33,558 nucleotides of DNA from the NCBI GenBank assembly GCA_918026815.1, contig CAKJVC010000079.1, forward strand, positions 1 through 33,558, in the 5' to 3' direction. The stretch comes from Chalara sp. BL73 (taxonomy: Eukaryota; Ascomycota; Leotiomycetes; Helotiales). How positions within the stretch are numbered: the stretch's first letter is position 1; every line of letters starts with the position of its first letter. The translations under genes were made by a program, and so were the position numbers. Under the pieces are notes generated by a model. The model searched no databases and was not told the origin of the DNA. It saw nothing but the letters and a program-made list of their open reading frames with translations. Shown here in pieces: positions 12,849-24,349 of this stretch.

Positions 12849-13985
12849 CTATATGATCAAATCCCATACCACGAGGAATAAGCTCAGCCCACAAGATGCG
12901 TAGAATACATATTTTGCAGTGCTCTTTCGCTCCGCTGCTTTCTTCAGCTGTTTATTTCCTCCGCCAATATTCTCTGCTGTGTATTCAGAGTCCAACACAA
13001 GATGTTCAATGTGGGCAGATTGCACATTCAAATTAGCAACAAGCTGATTCTGCAACTCTGAAATCTCGATTAGAGATTTCTCTGCCGTCCTACCATTTAA
13101 TTAGCATAATTTTAAAAAGCTGGAGAGCCACGACGAACGATATCTGATTCAGAGTGCTTGTATAATGTTTCAACATATCCTGATTATCCTTCTCGAACAT
13201 TTGAATCTGCTCCTCACTCAATTCATCCTGCGGGTCGTACTGCGGCTTCTCGGTGTAAAACTCTGTGCTTGGATTGTTTGTTGATACTTGGGTTGGAATC
13301 GAGCCACCCGGCTCAGGGAGGTGAGCCGCCCGGGACTTTCTCAGGACATTCCTCTTCTTCTCCACTTCACGATCGAGTCGTTTCTCCATCATGGATGCCT
13401 GACGACTGACACAGTCTCGTAATTTCTCTCGTAAATACCATAAAACGTTTTCACGATGCACACTGATTGCATTAGCCTTAGCCTCTTCAAGTTCCTGCTC
13501 AAAAGACTTCGTATGGCCTGCGCCCCCGGCCGCCCACTTCCCCAAAGCACCCAAGCGTAATCTGCCATATTTATTCAGTCTGACAGCGTTCTCGGTATCC
13601 TGCCGCAAGGTTTCCGCATCAGTCAGCTTCCCAATACTAGCATTAAGCTCTCGCAGTGACTGCTTGGTCGTCGCATCAATTTCTTCCCTGTCGCGATCTG
13701 TCAAGTATTTTGAATTTGGATTCTTCGATGCTCGTAAAGGTCGGGTAGCAGTAGATAAGTAGGATTCGCGTATGTTTTTCAGATAGGTATTGAGGTTGGC
13801 AATATGTGAGTTCTGGCACCGGAGTCAGTAGTGAAAATGAGCGAATTTGTGGACTTCCTACTTACAATAGTATGCGCTTCTTTTATGAACCCATCCATCT
13901 TCTGCAGAGTTAAAGAGGGTTTGGCGGTTGGTCGAGCGTCGTGCCCCTTCAGCAGATCATTGAGAACGGGTGTGAGGTCTGTCAT
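12849..13985 (-). CDS. UFE1: Ufe1/syntaxin-18 type Qa-SNARE of the endoplasmic reticulum
   Basis: ER t-SNARE for retrograde Golgi-to-ER fusion, partner of the Dsl1 tether. Three exons: 13866-13985 (MTDLTPVLNDLL, 40 codons), 13139-13812 and 12849-13089; introns 13813-13865 and 13090-13138 (the latter with donor GTTCGT). Product 344 residues. The N-terminal third is the syntaxin-18 domain. After an acidic linker (DPQDELSEEQIQMFEKDN), exon 3 provides the SNARE helix from TAEKSLIEISELQNQL. The zero-layer Gln lies in NVQSAHIEHLVLDSEY, followed by the conserved ENIGGGNKQLKKA. A single C-terminal anchor (VFYASCGLSLFLVVWDLII) ends the protein. I chose the ATG at 13985 because MTDLTP is the usual start; an in-frame ATG seven codons upstream exists but looks like 5' UTR. 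Intact. Confidence 0.93.
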
Positions 13986-14582
13986 GGCTTGTACGGGGAT
14001 AACCAATCCCTATACAACTCATGTAATGCTTATGATCAAGAATTGAAGTATGAAGACTGTAATATCATATCCTGAGGTTGGAATTGTAGGTGTATCCCTA
14101 GCTTTGGCATAGCTATGCTGAATAGCTTTTTTAACGTCACACGGATTCGTGTCTTTTAAGGTTATCCTAGACAAAAAAAGGTCACCGCTTAGACTTGCCC
14201 TTTCAAGAAACACGTCATACAACTAACCTTACCATTAATTTTTCCTTTCCTTCCAGTATCAACTTACATACTATTATTTGGAGTTTTGATGGCTCATTAC
14301 TATGTCTCGATAATGAGACATACTACCCCATTTGAAAATAATATCTTTTCATTCATAAAGCTTGTCAGAGAAGCTCTGAAATGCATTTATATATCTAGGA
14401 TGCTGATAATAGCAGAGATCAACCAAGAGTGGCTCTGGGAATAAAAGCGGAGTTAAAAATCTACCACCTGCCTCCACTGATAACAAGACGCTACTCCATG
14501 GCGGTAAGTCGTGATTTCGTTGCTCTCTTCTTCTTTCTTTGTTGTTTTTGTACTCGATTATGTTCATGCATATAAGTAGCCT
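13986..14582. other. Divergent intergenic region between UFE1 and the DHA1 transporter
   Basis: Shared upstream region of the minus-strand SNARE gene and the plus-strand transporter. It holds an 8-base perfect inverted repeat, TATGTCTC at 14301-14308 and GAGACATA at 14315-14322, separated by six bases. This could be a dimeric regulator site or a hairpin. No other feature was recognised. Confidence 0.45.
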
Positions 14583-16307
14583 ATGACTATGGCTCAAGAC
14601 GGACGTGTGGATGATACCAGGAAGGTAGCAGCTGGTGGCGTTCATGGAACTCCAAGCCAGATGAATTCCGATTCTGCAAACCTTCAATCCTCAGAAAGTA
14701 CCTTAATGGTAGAAGATCAGCAAGATGGAGCTGATGATCTCGAAGAACTAGCGGCCGTTACCACCGGCCCAGTCTATTCTATCTTCAGTTTCAAACAGAA
14801 GGCATACATCGTTTCGATAGTTACCTTCGCAGCATTTATATCTCCGACCTCTGCCAATATATACTTCCCAGCTTTAAATCCTATTCAGGATGAGCTACAT
14901 GTTTCTCCTACTCTCATCAATCTCACCCTTACATCCTATATGATCTTTCAGGGTTTAGCACCAACTGTGTTTGGTGATCTGGCTGATATGGCAGGTAGAC
15001 GGCCTGCGTATATTCTAGCCTTCATTATCTACCTAGGCGCGAATATTGGACTAGCGTTGCAGGACAGTTATGTCGCGCTTTTTGTTCTCCGTTGTTTACA
15101 GAGTTCAGGAAGTTCAGGTGCAATCGCTCTTGGCTATGGTGTAGTAGCAGATATCTCCACGAGTTCTGAGCGCGGGAAATATATGGGAATCCTTGGTGCA
15201 GGGACAATGATGGGTCCAGCAATTGGACCTGTTATAGGAGGCGTTCTTACTCAGTTCCTTGGCTGGCGGTCTCTTTTCTGGTTTCTCGTCATCATTGCAG
15301 CCCTTTTCCTGATTCCATATGCGCTAACTGTTCCGGAAACTGGACGGAACGTGGTTGGAAACGGATCCGTGCCTCCTCAAGGGTGGAATCTGACTTTGCT
15401 TAAGTGGTGGCATCTACGGAAGGAAGAGAAGTTTGAGAATGAACTTTCGAGGTCAGCCACTGCTGAGAGTAGAAGAGTCGCCCAAGCAGAGCTCGCCAGA
15501 GGGAGAAACTTAAGATGGCCAAATCCGCTAAAAACGATATACATTGTCATAGAGAAAGACATGGCTGTGGTTCTTGTCTACAATGCCCTGCTCTACACTG
15601 CATTCTATGACATGGTGGCTTCTATTCCACAATTATTTCTACATGTCTATGGCTTCAACGATCTCCAGATCGGACTTTGCTATTTACCCTTTGGAGCAGG
15701 TTGCGCTATCGCCTCCTATGTCAATGGCCGCATACTCGACTTCAACTATAAGAGAGTTGCTCGTCAGGTCAATTTCACAATCGATCGTAAGCATGGAGAC
15801 GACTTGAGGAAATTTCCAATCGAGCGTGCCCGCTTAGAAATAATCTGGCCATTTATTGGGCTTGGTCTTAGTTGTGTCCTTTGTTATGGTTGGGTGCTCG
15901 AGAAGAAGGGACATCTGGCGTTCACACTTATCTTGACATTCATGATTGGCCTTTTTGTAAATGGTGCCTTTAATATCCTCTCGACACTTGTCGTAGACCT
16001 ATACCCTCAGTCTCCATCTACAGCAACGGCAGCAAATAACTTGGTGCGATGTTTCATGGGTGCAGGAGGAACAGCAATCATTGATATCATGGTACAAGCG
16101 ATGGGACCTGGTTGGTGCTTCACTCTCATTGCGCTGATTTGTGTTGCTGCTATCCCATTATTGTTAGTTGAGTTGAAATGGGGCCCGACCTGGAGAGAAG
16201 AGAGACGTGTGCGCACAGATAAGCGTGATGAAGATAAGAGAAAGAAACAAGCCGCTCAGGAGAGCATTAGAGAGCACAGTGGCGTTGTTGCAGAAAATAA
16301 AAAGTAA
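14583..16307 (+). CDS. MFS drug:H+ antiporter, DHA1 (12-helix) family, Qdr-like
   Basis: Plasma-membrane proton antiporter probably exporting drugs, polyamines or weak acids. Intronless, 574 residues, ATG at 14583 with a second in-frame ATG two codons later. About 70 hydrophilic acidic N-terminal residues precede helix 1 (VSIVTFAAFISPTSANIYFP). Motif A GDLADMAGRRPAYI lies after helix 2, and the antiporter motif C GTMMGPAIGPVIGG is in helix 5. The central cytosolic loop of roughly 100 residues between helices 6 and 7 is long and charged. Six more helices follow, including the late NGAFNILSTLVVDLYPQSPS segment typical of Qdr/Dtr-like members. The tail after the last helix is very basic and acidic (WREERRVRTDKRDEDKRKK). 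No lesion. Substrate cannot be read from sequence. Confidence 0.92.
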   Translation: MTMAQDGRVDDTRKVAAGGVHGTPSQMNSDSANLQSSESTLMVEDQQDGADDLEELAAVTTGPVYSIFSFKQKAYIVSIVTFAAFISPTSANIYFPALNPIQDELHVSPTLINLTLTSYMIFQGLAPTVFGDLADMAGRRPAYILAFIIYLGANIGLALQDSYVALFVLRCLQSSGSSGAIALGYGVVADISTSSERGKYMGILGAGTMMGPAIGPVIGGVLTQFLGWRSLFWFLVIIAALFLIPYALTVPETGRNVVGNGSVPPQGWNLTLLKWWHLRKEEKFENELSRSATAESRRVAQAELARGRNLRWPNPLKTIYIVIEKDMAVVLVYNALLYTAFYDMVASIPQLFLHVYGFNDLQIGLCYLPFGAGCAIASYVNGRILDFNYKRVARQVNFTIDRKHGDDLRKFPIERARLEIIWPFIGLGLSCVLCYGWVLEKKGHLAFTLILTFMIGLFVNGAFNILSTLVVDLYPQSPSTATAANNLVRCFMGAGGTAIIDIMVQAMGPGWCFTLIALICVAAIPLLLVELKWGPTWREERRVRTDKRDEDKRKKQAAQESIREHSGVVAENKK

Positions 16308-17371
16308 CACATGAATGGGGAAACGGCATTGTAGGCGTTAAGGGCTAGACCTCACAAGTAGGCATATATGAATTAAAGTAGACTTGGATACCATACAATA
16401 TGATTTCATTGGTGAGACCTTTTAATTAGACATGCCTTGCAACCTTTCCCACACGACCAAATATCCAGTTTAACTTCCCAAAGGCTCCGTAATGTTGGCT
16501 TTTGACTGTCGTAGTTTATCTCCATCCCGAACTCCTCCATCAATCATATTGGATCTCTACCGGAGCAACCGCCCGCTAGATGTAATTCCTATTTGTGCTA
16601 TAACTATAGCGGATTTCTTCGACTGATTGTCAGTCTAACGGTATATCAACCAAACAAACCATGTGCGAGGGACATCACCGTCTTTAATCCACATTCAAAT
16701 CTTCTCCACTAGATTGCAAAGTGAATTCTGCCTAACCTCCACCATCGGACTTCGAAGCGGTTTGCATGTCACACCTGGACTGATGTTGAAGGACCATTTC
16801 CTGTTGCATCTTTAATAATAATTTTTTTTTTTGAATGGCAAACTTTCTCCGTTTGCCGCCTTCATAGTGATTAGGTACAAATCGTTTCCAAGATGACACA
16901 TGGTCCGGCTCTTGACTCCAAATACATTCATTCATGGTAACACAGCTCACTTCGGGTTTGCTATTTAGACCGGAGTGATATGTTGTCTATCGTTCTTCAA
17001 TTGGAGACGTACATCCTAGTGGTAACGAGATCTAAATGGAGCTCCTGGGATAGAATCAGTGACGCCATCGCTGCACCATAAAACTCCTTCCCTTGCGTTT
17101 GAATGTGTAGCGGCGAAACACCACCGCGTGCCTGTCCACGCTTAACATTGAGACCACAGATAGTAGCAACCAGCCGTAGCATGCATAGCTTACTAACTAG
17201 ATATTGAACATGTACTTGGAACACAGCTTCGGTTGCATAATCTCTATTTCTGCATAAGTATTGTAAGCAGGGGAAGGCTGACGATCCCGACACCACAAGA
17301 ACAGTTGCCTCGCTGAACCCAAAGAAATGGTCGCCCTATTTGTGTGTCATCAGGAAATCCCAAAATACTCT
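16308..17371. other. Gene-free spacer
   Basis: 3' flanks of two convergent genes. It contains a T-run near 16820 and several short frames without recognisable motifs, including a 99-codon minus-strand frame at 16997-17296 that I could not support. Confidence 0.5.
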
Positions 17372-18158
17372 CTAAGACCATCGCTCGTTTCGTGGTACCA
17401 AAAATGGAAATTCGGTAAAAGCTGGGTCCTCAACATCATAGTGGATATAATCATTCAGGTCCCAAATGCTATTTTGATGCATTTGCATGTTGGGCCGTGC
17501 ACTGAACTCCCGGATGAACCCTTCACGGAAATTCTCGCCAACTCTATGGGCATCTTGCCAATACATATCATGTTTTGGTTCGAACCTCTGCTTCCAAATT
17601 AAAGTCTGACATTCAGTTGAGGTTGAGACCACGATACTAACCTTGGGACCCATTGAATTCCATTCAGACCCCATGGCCTTAGGATCTATCAGTTTCCCTT
17701 TGCGATATTTCTTTCGGATCTGTTTCCATTCATCCAGCGTAAATCTTGGGTAATGAGCAATCCCTATGGGGCCTCCATTCGGATCGGCGGTTATTCTTTC
17801 ACCATACCAGTCTCCTGGCGAACCCCATTTCACGTATTTCCGGGTATGGGGATCGTACCGCATCATCCCTCTGGAAGCCTTGCCGAAAGAATCTTCCCCA
17901 TTCTCTCTCGCTTGGTACTCCAAATCATGATAGGAGTCCCTTCAGTCAGTCAGAAGTGGTTCAGAAATACATGCTTTGCCAGGCTCACCAGTTACTCCAC
18001 CAGTCTAGTGGAATTGACTCTCTGCTGCCTTTCGCTTGGATAAAGACATCTGGTCCTTTGCCAGTTACGATATTATCCAATCTCCCCCAAAAGCCTCGGT
18101 GACCACCTCTTCCTTTGGGGCCTTCTTTCGGCCAGACAAATTGCAGATTTCTCGGCAT
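17372..18158 (-). CDS. Conserved-looking fungal hypothetical protein, Trp- and Arg-rich
   Basis: Three exons: 17989-18158 (starts MPRNLQFVWPKEGPKGRGGH), 17642-17939 and 17372-17587. Introns are 17940-17988 and 17588-17641; the second acceptor could also be three bases earlier. Phases agree and give 227 residues. There is no signal peptide or membrane helix. The N-terminal part is Gly/Arg/Trp-rich (RGFWGRLDNI, DWWSNWDSYHD). The middle has several PGDWYGERI and DEWKQIRKKYRKGK type segments, and the C-terminus is acidic-aromatic. The sequence reads as a typical lineage-restricted fungal protein; I do not recognise a named domain. Intact splice sites and frame argue that it is a real gene. Confidence 0.72.
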
Positions 18159-19548
18159 TGAATAGAGAATAAATATGGAAATAGGGTAGGTATTTCAAGG
18201 GGGGTCAATCAGGTCTTAAATAGGGCTACAGAAACATCCCCATGATTGCTATTTCTGTCGCCAACAAAGAAGGGAAACCTCTCTGGACCACCTTACCACG
18301 CCTTGATGACTCCTTCGCAGCGTTTTCTAGTCAAGTTTGACTTCTGGAAATTCTGACCAATGCTTGCTGTGCTGTCATGAGTTGATTCCATGGGCCACAA
18401 AGGCACTAACAAACTAAATTACAACCGCAAGAAGCTCACTGTATGGCCATTTGGCATTTGTGTCCACCCGACGAGAGACTCGAAGGATACCAAATCAAAA
18501 CAACTCGAGGTAATGCTACTGCCAACTAATGTACTACCATGCAAGGCTTCACGATAAGAATCTATATATGCAGTTTGTCTACCTTGGAATTATACCACCG
18601 GTGATGCAGATGTCCCGTTATGAGTCGTTATTGGATGCTAACCTTGGGTCCGATCCGTTGTGGGAACCTTCCAGCCTCACGATAACTATAATGTGGGGTT
18701 AACGCGCTAGCAGGGTTGCGCTCGGGCCATCAGGCCATAAACAGATCGACGTTTCTTGACGCGACTTGATAGCTCGACACTGATCCAAGCGTGCATTTTC
18801 ATAACAAGAAAATAATGCTGATTATAGTATTCTATTGTTGAACACTTGCCGGGTTCAAAAGGACTGTCTACACAGGATACTGGCGAAATCCTATGCGGAA
18901 CTATCCGCAATAATCGAAGACGACCTTGCCGCATCGCGTCCATACCTACACACGCATTCAACTCATTGTCTTTCATACAGCTCTGCCCACCACGAGATCC
19001 TGCTCGCTCAATGTGAGTTAGCTCATTATCACTCCAGACCATATTTTCTAACCTTGCACAGTGTCAAATCTCTGCCAAATTGTTCCCCAGCACGCGTACA
19101 GCTACCTCAAAACGCATACTCGCCGTGAGCACTGCTTTGTGACACGGTGGTAGAGTAAAGGCTTGGGAGGGAGCCCGGATATAGCTTATCCAGGGTGTAA
19201 TCACATAGCTTTGAGAGACAACAGCGGGCTCGTCAATCTCTCATTTCATCCATATATTCATGTCTTACGGAATCAAAGACGTGTAAATGCGCAATTGATG
19301 TGCCGATTTTGGGAGCAGCCATCTGTGGTTTTGGGACAGCAACTTGATTAAACCTGGCAAATTTAGAATTGCCAGAGATAAGAAAGACTGCATTAGCTGT
19401 TCTGCTCTGAAGGTGTCAATTCGTCAAGCTTCTTCAGGTTGTTGGCTTCAGCATAAGAAGAAATCTCAAAGAGCTTGGAATTCGGCATCAAGGACGAACA
19501 GTAGTAGAGAGTTCTTGAACCTATAGACCTTGGATCATCCTGCAAATC
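18159..19548. other. Gene-free spacer
   Basis: Long divergent intergenic region between the hypothetical gene (minus) and the sirtuin (plus). Overlapping open frames on both strands (about 18707-19128) have no recognisable content. No tRNA or repeat was identified. Confidence 0.5.
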
Positions 19549-22168
19549 ATGCCTACCGTCAATGTTCGGCCGAGTTCCCACACGGAACTTCAAGAAATTG
19601 CTGACACCATGGCAAAATCAAGGAAAGTTATTGTAGTGACAGGAGCTGGAATAAGTACAAACTGTGGTATACCAGTATGTTAAGCATACCCCTGATATGT
19701 ATGGCTAGCTGACGAATTTAGGACTTCCGCTCCGAGAATGGGCTTTACTCCATGATTCAAGCACAGTATGACGCCGCGCTTCGGAACCCACCCTGGCAAA
19801 ACAAGGACGAATATGACATTGACGACAGACCACGAAAGAAAAGACGCCGTTGGTATTACGAAGTTGTAAGGCGAGAAGATGGCGAAGTCGTGCAGGTTAT
19901 CGATGACGAGCTTGAACAATCTTCGCAGGAACCTTCCCAAAATGACACCCCAAGAACTAGATCCCCTAGCCCACGACAACAGCAAATAGACGGCAAGCCT
20001 TGTTCTAGCCCTCTGTCGTCTCTTCCAACAACACCAACAGAAACACCATCGCTGTTTACGGTACGTATTTTTAGATATCATTGTTTTCTAAGCATTATTT
20101 CCTTTGGTTATTAGAAAATGGCCGCCTTTTCAGGCATCTTAAAATCTTTGACCGAATTCAGCATTTCATAAGGCTTTTTGAAGCATATCTGCTCTCTCGG
20201 AGCATATCACAAGTATTAGTGCTCGTTCTTGTCGTCCAGGACTCTAACTATCTGTTCCAGAATGCCTCGAGCGTTGCATCAACACGGTCAGGATCGCCGG
20301 AACCATCAGAGCCTGTTGTCGAAGCATCACAGACCTCACAGGCCTCTCGTCCGGATCTCCCAAATCTCAAAGGAAGAGATTTATTCGATTCTATGGTGTG
20401 GAAGGACCCTTTTACAACTTCTATTTTTTATATGTTCATCACAAAGTTCAGACAGACAATCAAAGAAGATGTGGCTACTCTCAGTCCTAGCCATCTATTC
20501 CTCAAAACTCTCAGAGACGGCGGACGCCTTGTTCGGAATTATACGCAAAATATTGATTGTCTTGAAGAGCGTATGGGCTTTAATACGGAGCTCGACCGTG
20601 GTCCTGGCAATCGTGCTCGATTTGCCATGGTGCAGCGGCGACAACGTAGACCGGATGTCATTGAACAAGATTCAACTTTCGACGGAGGAGTCGAGTGTGT
20701 GCAACTCCACGGCTCTCTTCAGTACCTTAGATGCGGCATATGTGCCAAACTCTGCTCATGGGATGAGCCCATACGCTTATCCGCAACCCTCTCCGGCTCA
20801 GCCCCGGATTGCCCAGCCTGCATCCGCTACTCCGAGCAGCGTGCCGGAAAAGGTCGGAGGGGTCTTGCAGTCGGCCGTTTAAGACCTGATATCGTTCTGT
20901 ATGGCGAAGAGCACCCTAGCGCAAGTCTTGTGGCTCCCATCATCACGCACGATCTTGGTCTTAACCCGGATGTACTTCTGATTCTTGGCACCAGTCTGCG
21001 TGTCCACGGCTTAAAAGTAATGGTCAAGGAATTTGCGAAGGCGGTTCATGGCCGAGGTGGTAAAGTCATATTTGTGAATCATACGAAGCCACCAGAGAGC
21101 ACATGGGGAGATGTCATCGACTATTGGGTTGGCTGGGATTGTGATGAGTGGGTGCTAGATTTGAAGAAGCGCCGGAGTGATATTTGGCTACCTCAAGGAG
21201 AAGCATTGGAAGAAACTAAGAGCCGGAGAGAATCGGCCATCGAGTCGAAGAATATAAAGGAATCAGCTGATGATGGGAAGACTGCGAGGAAAAGGGCATC
21301 GAGACCACAATGTGTGCGAGACGACAAGATGAACGGCGTTTATCATACATTCAAGATCTTAGATCTATTGGGGCAAATCCCTGATGGAAAGGGCAGTACG
21401 GCGACTCGCACGCTCTACTGGGAAAAGCCTGTAAGAAAATCGCTGGGTGCAACAGATACGCAACAGATTTTCGAGAGTGTATCAGTCGAGATTGTATCTA
21501 GCTTGGCCCCGGCAAAACAAGACACCTTAACAGTACAACAGCCCATCTCCAAGAAGAGGAAGTCTTTGTCAACTACACAGGCTTCAAACTCAACACATAT
21601 CGCAAATTCAAGTAAGCCACGAAGACCAAGGAAGTCCTGCCCTGCAGTAATTCAAGATGAGAAGCGAGACGCCATTCGGGCAAGTCACTGGGATAAGTTG
21701 AGACAAATCGCACCAAGCCTCGGAGAGACACCACCTGCGTGCGGCCGAATACCTCTTCACGAGCTAACGGCAAATTTGCTTCCTTGCATGAGGGCTTACG
21801 CCAATGCTTTCCCCTCTCAGTTCCAATGGGCTGTTGCAGACCGTGTACCCATGCCAAGTCTCATCACCCATCCACCCTCAGGACTTACTATACCCATGCA
21901 CACTCCTCATAGAGACCCGCCAAAACATGCCTATGGCACTCGTGCGAAGAGAAATTTCGCCGATACGATAGATGTGGCTGCTCAATTACCTACACCTGCA
22001 CCAACACAAGAAGCTACACCCCCTAACTCTTCACCACCCAGAACGCCGGATTCAGCACGTATTAAAAACATGGGCAGCATTTCTGCTATCCTTTCTAGCC
22101 CAGAGGACTCTGAAGGGTCGTCAAACGATGTATATTATGATGCGGAAGAGACTTTGATAGCATTATAG
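19549..22168 (+). CDS. hst4: Sirtuin, Hst3/Hst4-like NAD-dependent histone deacetylase
   Basis: Class I sirtuin of the Hst3/Hst4 group, which removes acetyl from histone H3 Lys56 and supports genome stability; the filamentous-fungus homologue also influences secondary metabolism. Exons 19549-19674, 19722-20060 and 20261-22168 give 790 residues. Motifs: NAD-binding VVTGAGISTNCGIPDFRS (Gly32-Ser46, crossing intron 1); YTQNID (Thr250-Asp254); catalytic His305 in QLHGSL; zinc ligands Cys313, Cys316, Cys339 and Cys342; RPDIVLYGE; GTSLRV. A low-complexity acidic/Ser-Pro insert (about residues 80-185) splits the Rossmann part, as in relatives. The C-terminal 330 residues are basic and disordered-looking. 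Intron 2 is 200 bases, four times the local norm, and its middle is open; it could hide a mini-exon or a retained-intron form. Convergent with the aldo-keto reductase, 361 bases apart. Confidence 0.93.
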
Positions 22169-22529
22169 TCATGCTGATCTTGTGTTTTCATTACATGTAG
22201 ATATTGAATATAAGATGTGAAGACTTGTTCTCGTTTTTATTTGTGGGAGTAATTGTGAGACTGCTAACCCCAACGTACTGAGCTCTTCACTACCTATACA
22301 TCTATCTAGGTGCGCTGAAAGTTCCTTACACATATCAAGGAATTCAGAGCATTTTAAATGGTGGGACATGGAGGTTGTCTACTGGCCAGTCTGTAACCCG
22401 ACTAGTTCCCTTGTCCGTAATAGAGCGCAACGATAGGTTGAGGTTATCAGATGTATTGTATTGCAGGCTCAGGACGCGGAAGCTCTGAACCATGATACCT
22501 GATAGCCCAGCCAAGCTGCCCGGCCAGTT
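22169..22529. other. Convergent 3' spacer
   Basis: Space between the stop codons of the sirtuin (plus) and the aldo-keto reductase (minus). It presumably holds both polyadenylation regions. Nothing else recognised. Confidence 0.6.
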
Positions 22530-23402
22530 CTACTTGACCACACGAGGGTCCCAACAAAACTTCTCCTCCGACTCTGGATGGGATATCAAATCAATAGCAG
22601 CACAATCTGCTGGCGTCAAAACATCCACCAACTCTAACACTTGCAGATTGCTTCTCAGATGTTCTGAATTCACAGATCTCACCAAAACATCACAACCTTT
22701 CTTTAACGCCCATGCCAATACCAGCTGCACCTTCGTGATACTCAACCTCTCTGCCATCTCTCTGATCACACTAGGACAACTCTCACCCAAAAGCCTTCCC
22801 TCGCCAAGCAATGCATAACCTACCATTTCCAGCCTCTGCCTCTCAAACCTCTTTCTGATCTCCATCGCATCCCTCCAATACCAAGGATGTACCTCCATCT
22901 GAACGTATGCACCATCAATCCCATACTTCGTCTCTTCCACTAACTCAGAAATATGTTGCAGCGTAAAATTCGACACACCAATATTTCGCACCAGCCCCTC
23001 AGCTTTAGCTTCATTAAGGACGTTCCAGGCTTGTATCCGTAGTTGTTTGTGTATGGGGCTGGATGCGGCCTTGCGGGAGAGCGCAGGCCAGTGGATGAGA
23101 TAGAGGTCCAGGTAGGGTGTTTGCAGAGCGGACAAGGATTTAAGGAGTGAGGCACGGGGGCTTTTCATGTCATAAGGGGACAGCTTGGATGTGAGCCAGA
23201 GGTCTGCGCGGGTGATTTTGAAGGAAGAATCGTTGTATATTTCTTGGAGGGCGAGACCGATGGCTGCTTCGTTTTTATATATAGTTGCGGTGTCTATATG
23301 TCGATAGCCAGTTTTGACGGCATCTCGAACCGCTTGTTTTACGGCTTCATCCTTCAGGCGGAAGGTCCCAAGACCTAGTGGTGGAATCTTTCCTGGTGAC
23401 AT
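22530..23402 (-). CDS. Aldo-keto reductase
   Basis: NADPH-dependent oxidoreductase of the (beta/alpha)8 AKR superfamily, reducing carbonyl substrates in the cytosol. Intronless, 290 residues, starting MSPGKIPPLGLGTFRL. The catalytic tetrad is complete: Asp37 and Tyr42 (GYRHIDTATIYKNE), Lys73 (LTSKL) and His104 (LYLIHWP). The family signature GLVRNIGVSNF and the C-terminal cofactor region VLVRSVNSEHLRSNL are present. The canonical IPKS-type motif reads VRS here, a small departure. No lesion. Substrate not predictable. A TGACTCA box and an E-box palindrome lie 73-93 bases upstream of the ATG. Confidence 0.93.
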   Translation of the reverse strand: MSPGKIPPLGLGTFRLKDEAVKQAVRDAVKTGYRHIDTATIYKNEAAIGLALQEIYNDSSFKITRADLWLTSKLSPYDMKSPRASLLKSLSALQTPYLDLYLIHWPALSRKAASSPIHKQLRIQAWNVLNEAKAEGLVRNIGVSNFTLQHISELVEETKYGIDGAYVQMEVHPWYWRDAMEIRKRFERQRLEMVGYALLGEGRLLGESCPSVIREMAERLSITKVQLVLAWALKKGCDVLVRSVNSEHLRSNLQVLELVDVLTPADCAAIDLISHPESEEKFCWDPRVVK

Positions 23403-24349
23403 CCTTAATTAAGCTATCTCAAATCAAGAAGTATGAAAGAACTCGAAGTGGAAGCAGCCACGGAGAGTCAAGGCTGACTCATGAATCACGTGATTACACG
23501 TATTGAATTGGCCGTATGCTGATGCGGAGCATAAGTTGTGCTTCTTGCCTTATCTTGTGATGTATCAAACGACAATACTTGGTGTGGCAGACTTTTTCAC
23601 TAGTGGACAAAGCTGTGAAACTCTTAGAACTAAGGCACAACCATCCACCTTCATAACAAAGTATTGTAGCAATTTTTACGGCTGCATAGCACTGAAGTTT
23701 TGGCTTGAGCCCTTTCATCCAATTTGCCATGGATGATATGACAATCGTGAGTCGGTAATTAGCTACTCTAAATGCCATGATCACGTGGCATATCATTTGT
23801 GGAGTTGCTACATCAGCCAGCCTCACTGTGAACAAAGTAAGCCTGACCAATCGTAAAAAGAAGCACCAGTCAACTCTGCTCCATCCTCTCCCAAGAAGTG
23901 CTTGCGGATGATGCTCTTTAGGCTACCGCAGTCTGGCTGCGCCTTGCAAGTCATTCAACGCCTTGCCAAGACTATCCCGCTGTCTAAGGGCTTAGGTGAG
24001 TACAATGGTTTCCATTTATGACTCGAATTTGGAATTTGTCCATCTTAACAAAGTATAAAACTCCTTGTTGGTCTTTTCAGGAAATTTCGAATCTCATCAA
24101 CTTTCAATCCATCCCAGACCGGAGACATATCTCAACTCCTCGTCATGGAAGTCCTCAATATACAGCCAGTTCAATTTCCATCACATACCAGTAATAGAAC
24201 ACTCTCAATTACACTTTCACAGTATCCCCATTATATTATATAATCAAACTAACTAGGTCAATATAGCACCAATACATGGTTCTGAGAGCATCGCGTCGTC
24301 TCTAGACAGCAATGAATCGACATTTATCCATGCATACAATGCTTACACG
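23403..24349. other. Divergent intergenic region between aldo-keto reductase and RNI-like gene
   Basis: Carries the promoters of both flanking genes. A GTGAGT..TTTCAG pair (about 23996-24080) looks like a 5' UTR intron of the plus-strand gene. A second CACGTG hexamer lies near 23783-23788. The long open frame at 24065-24256 is probably leader sequence. Confidence 0.5.
23475..23495. promoter_or_regulatory. AP-1/Gcn4-type box next to an E-box palindrome
   Basis: TGACTCA (23475-23481) matches the bZIP consensus of Gcn4/CPC1 and AP-1 proteins. Two bases further on starts the perfect 12-base palindrome AATCACGTGATT (23484-23495) with a CACGTG core for bHLH factors. They lie 73-93 bases upstream of the aldo-keto reductase ATG, a usual distance for fungal promoters. 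Stress or amino-acid control is inferred. Confidence 0.5.

Noticed and set aside
16997..17296. 99-codon minus-strand ORF downstream of the hypothetical gene
   Set aside because: No motif, no support from neighbours, and no splice continuity with the hypothetical gene.
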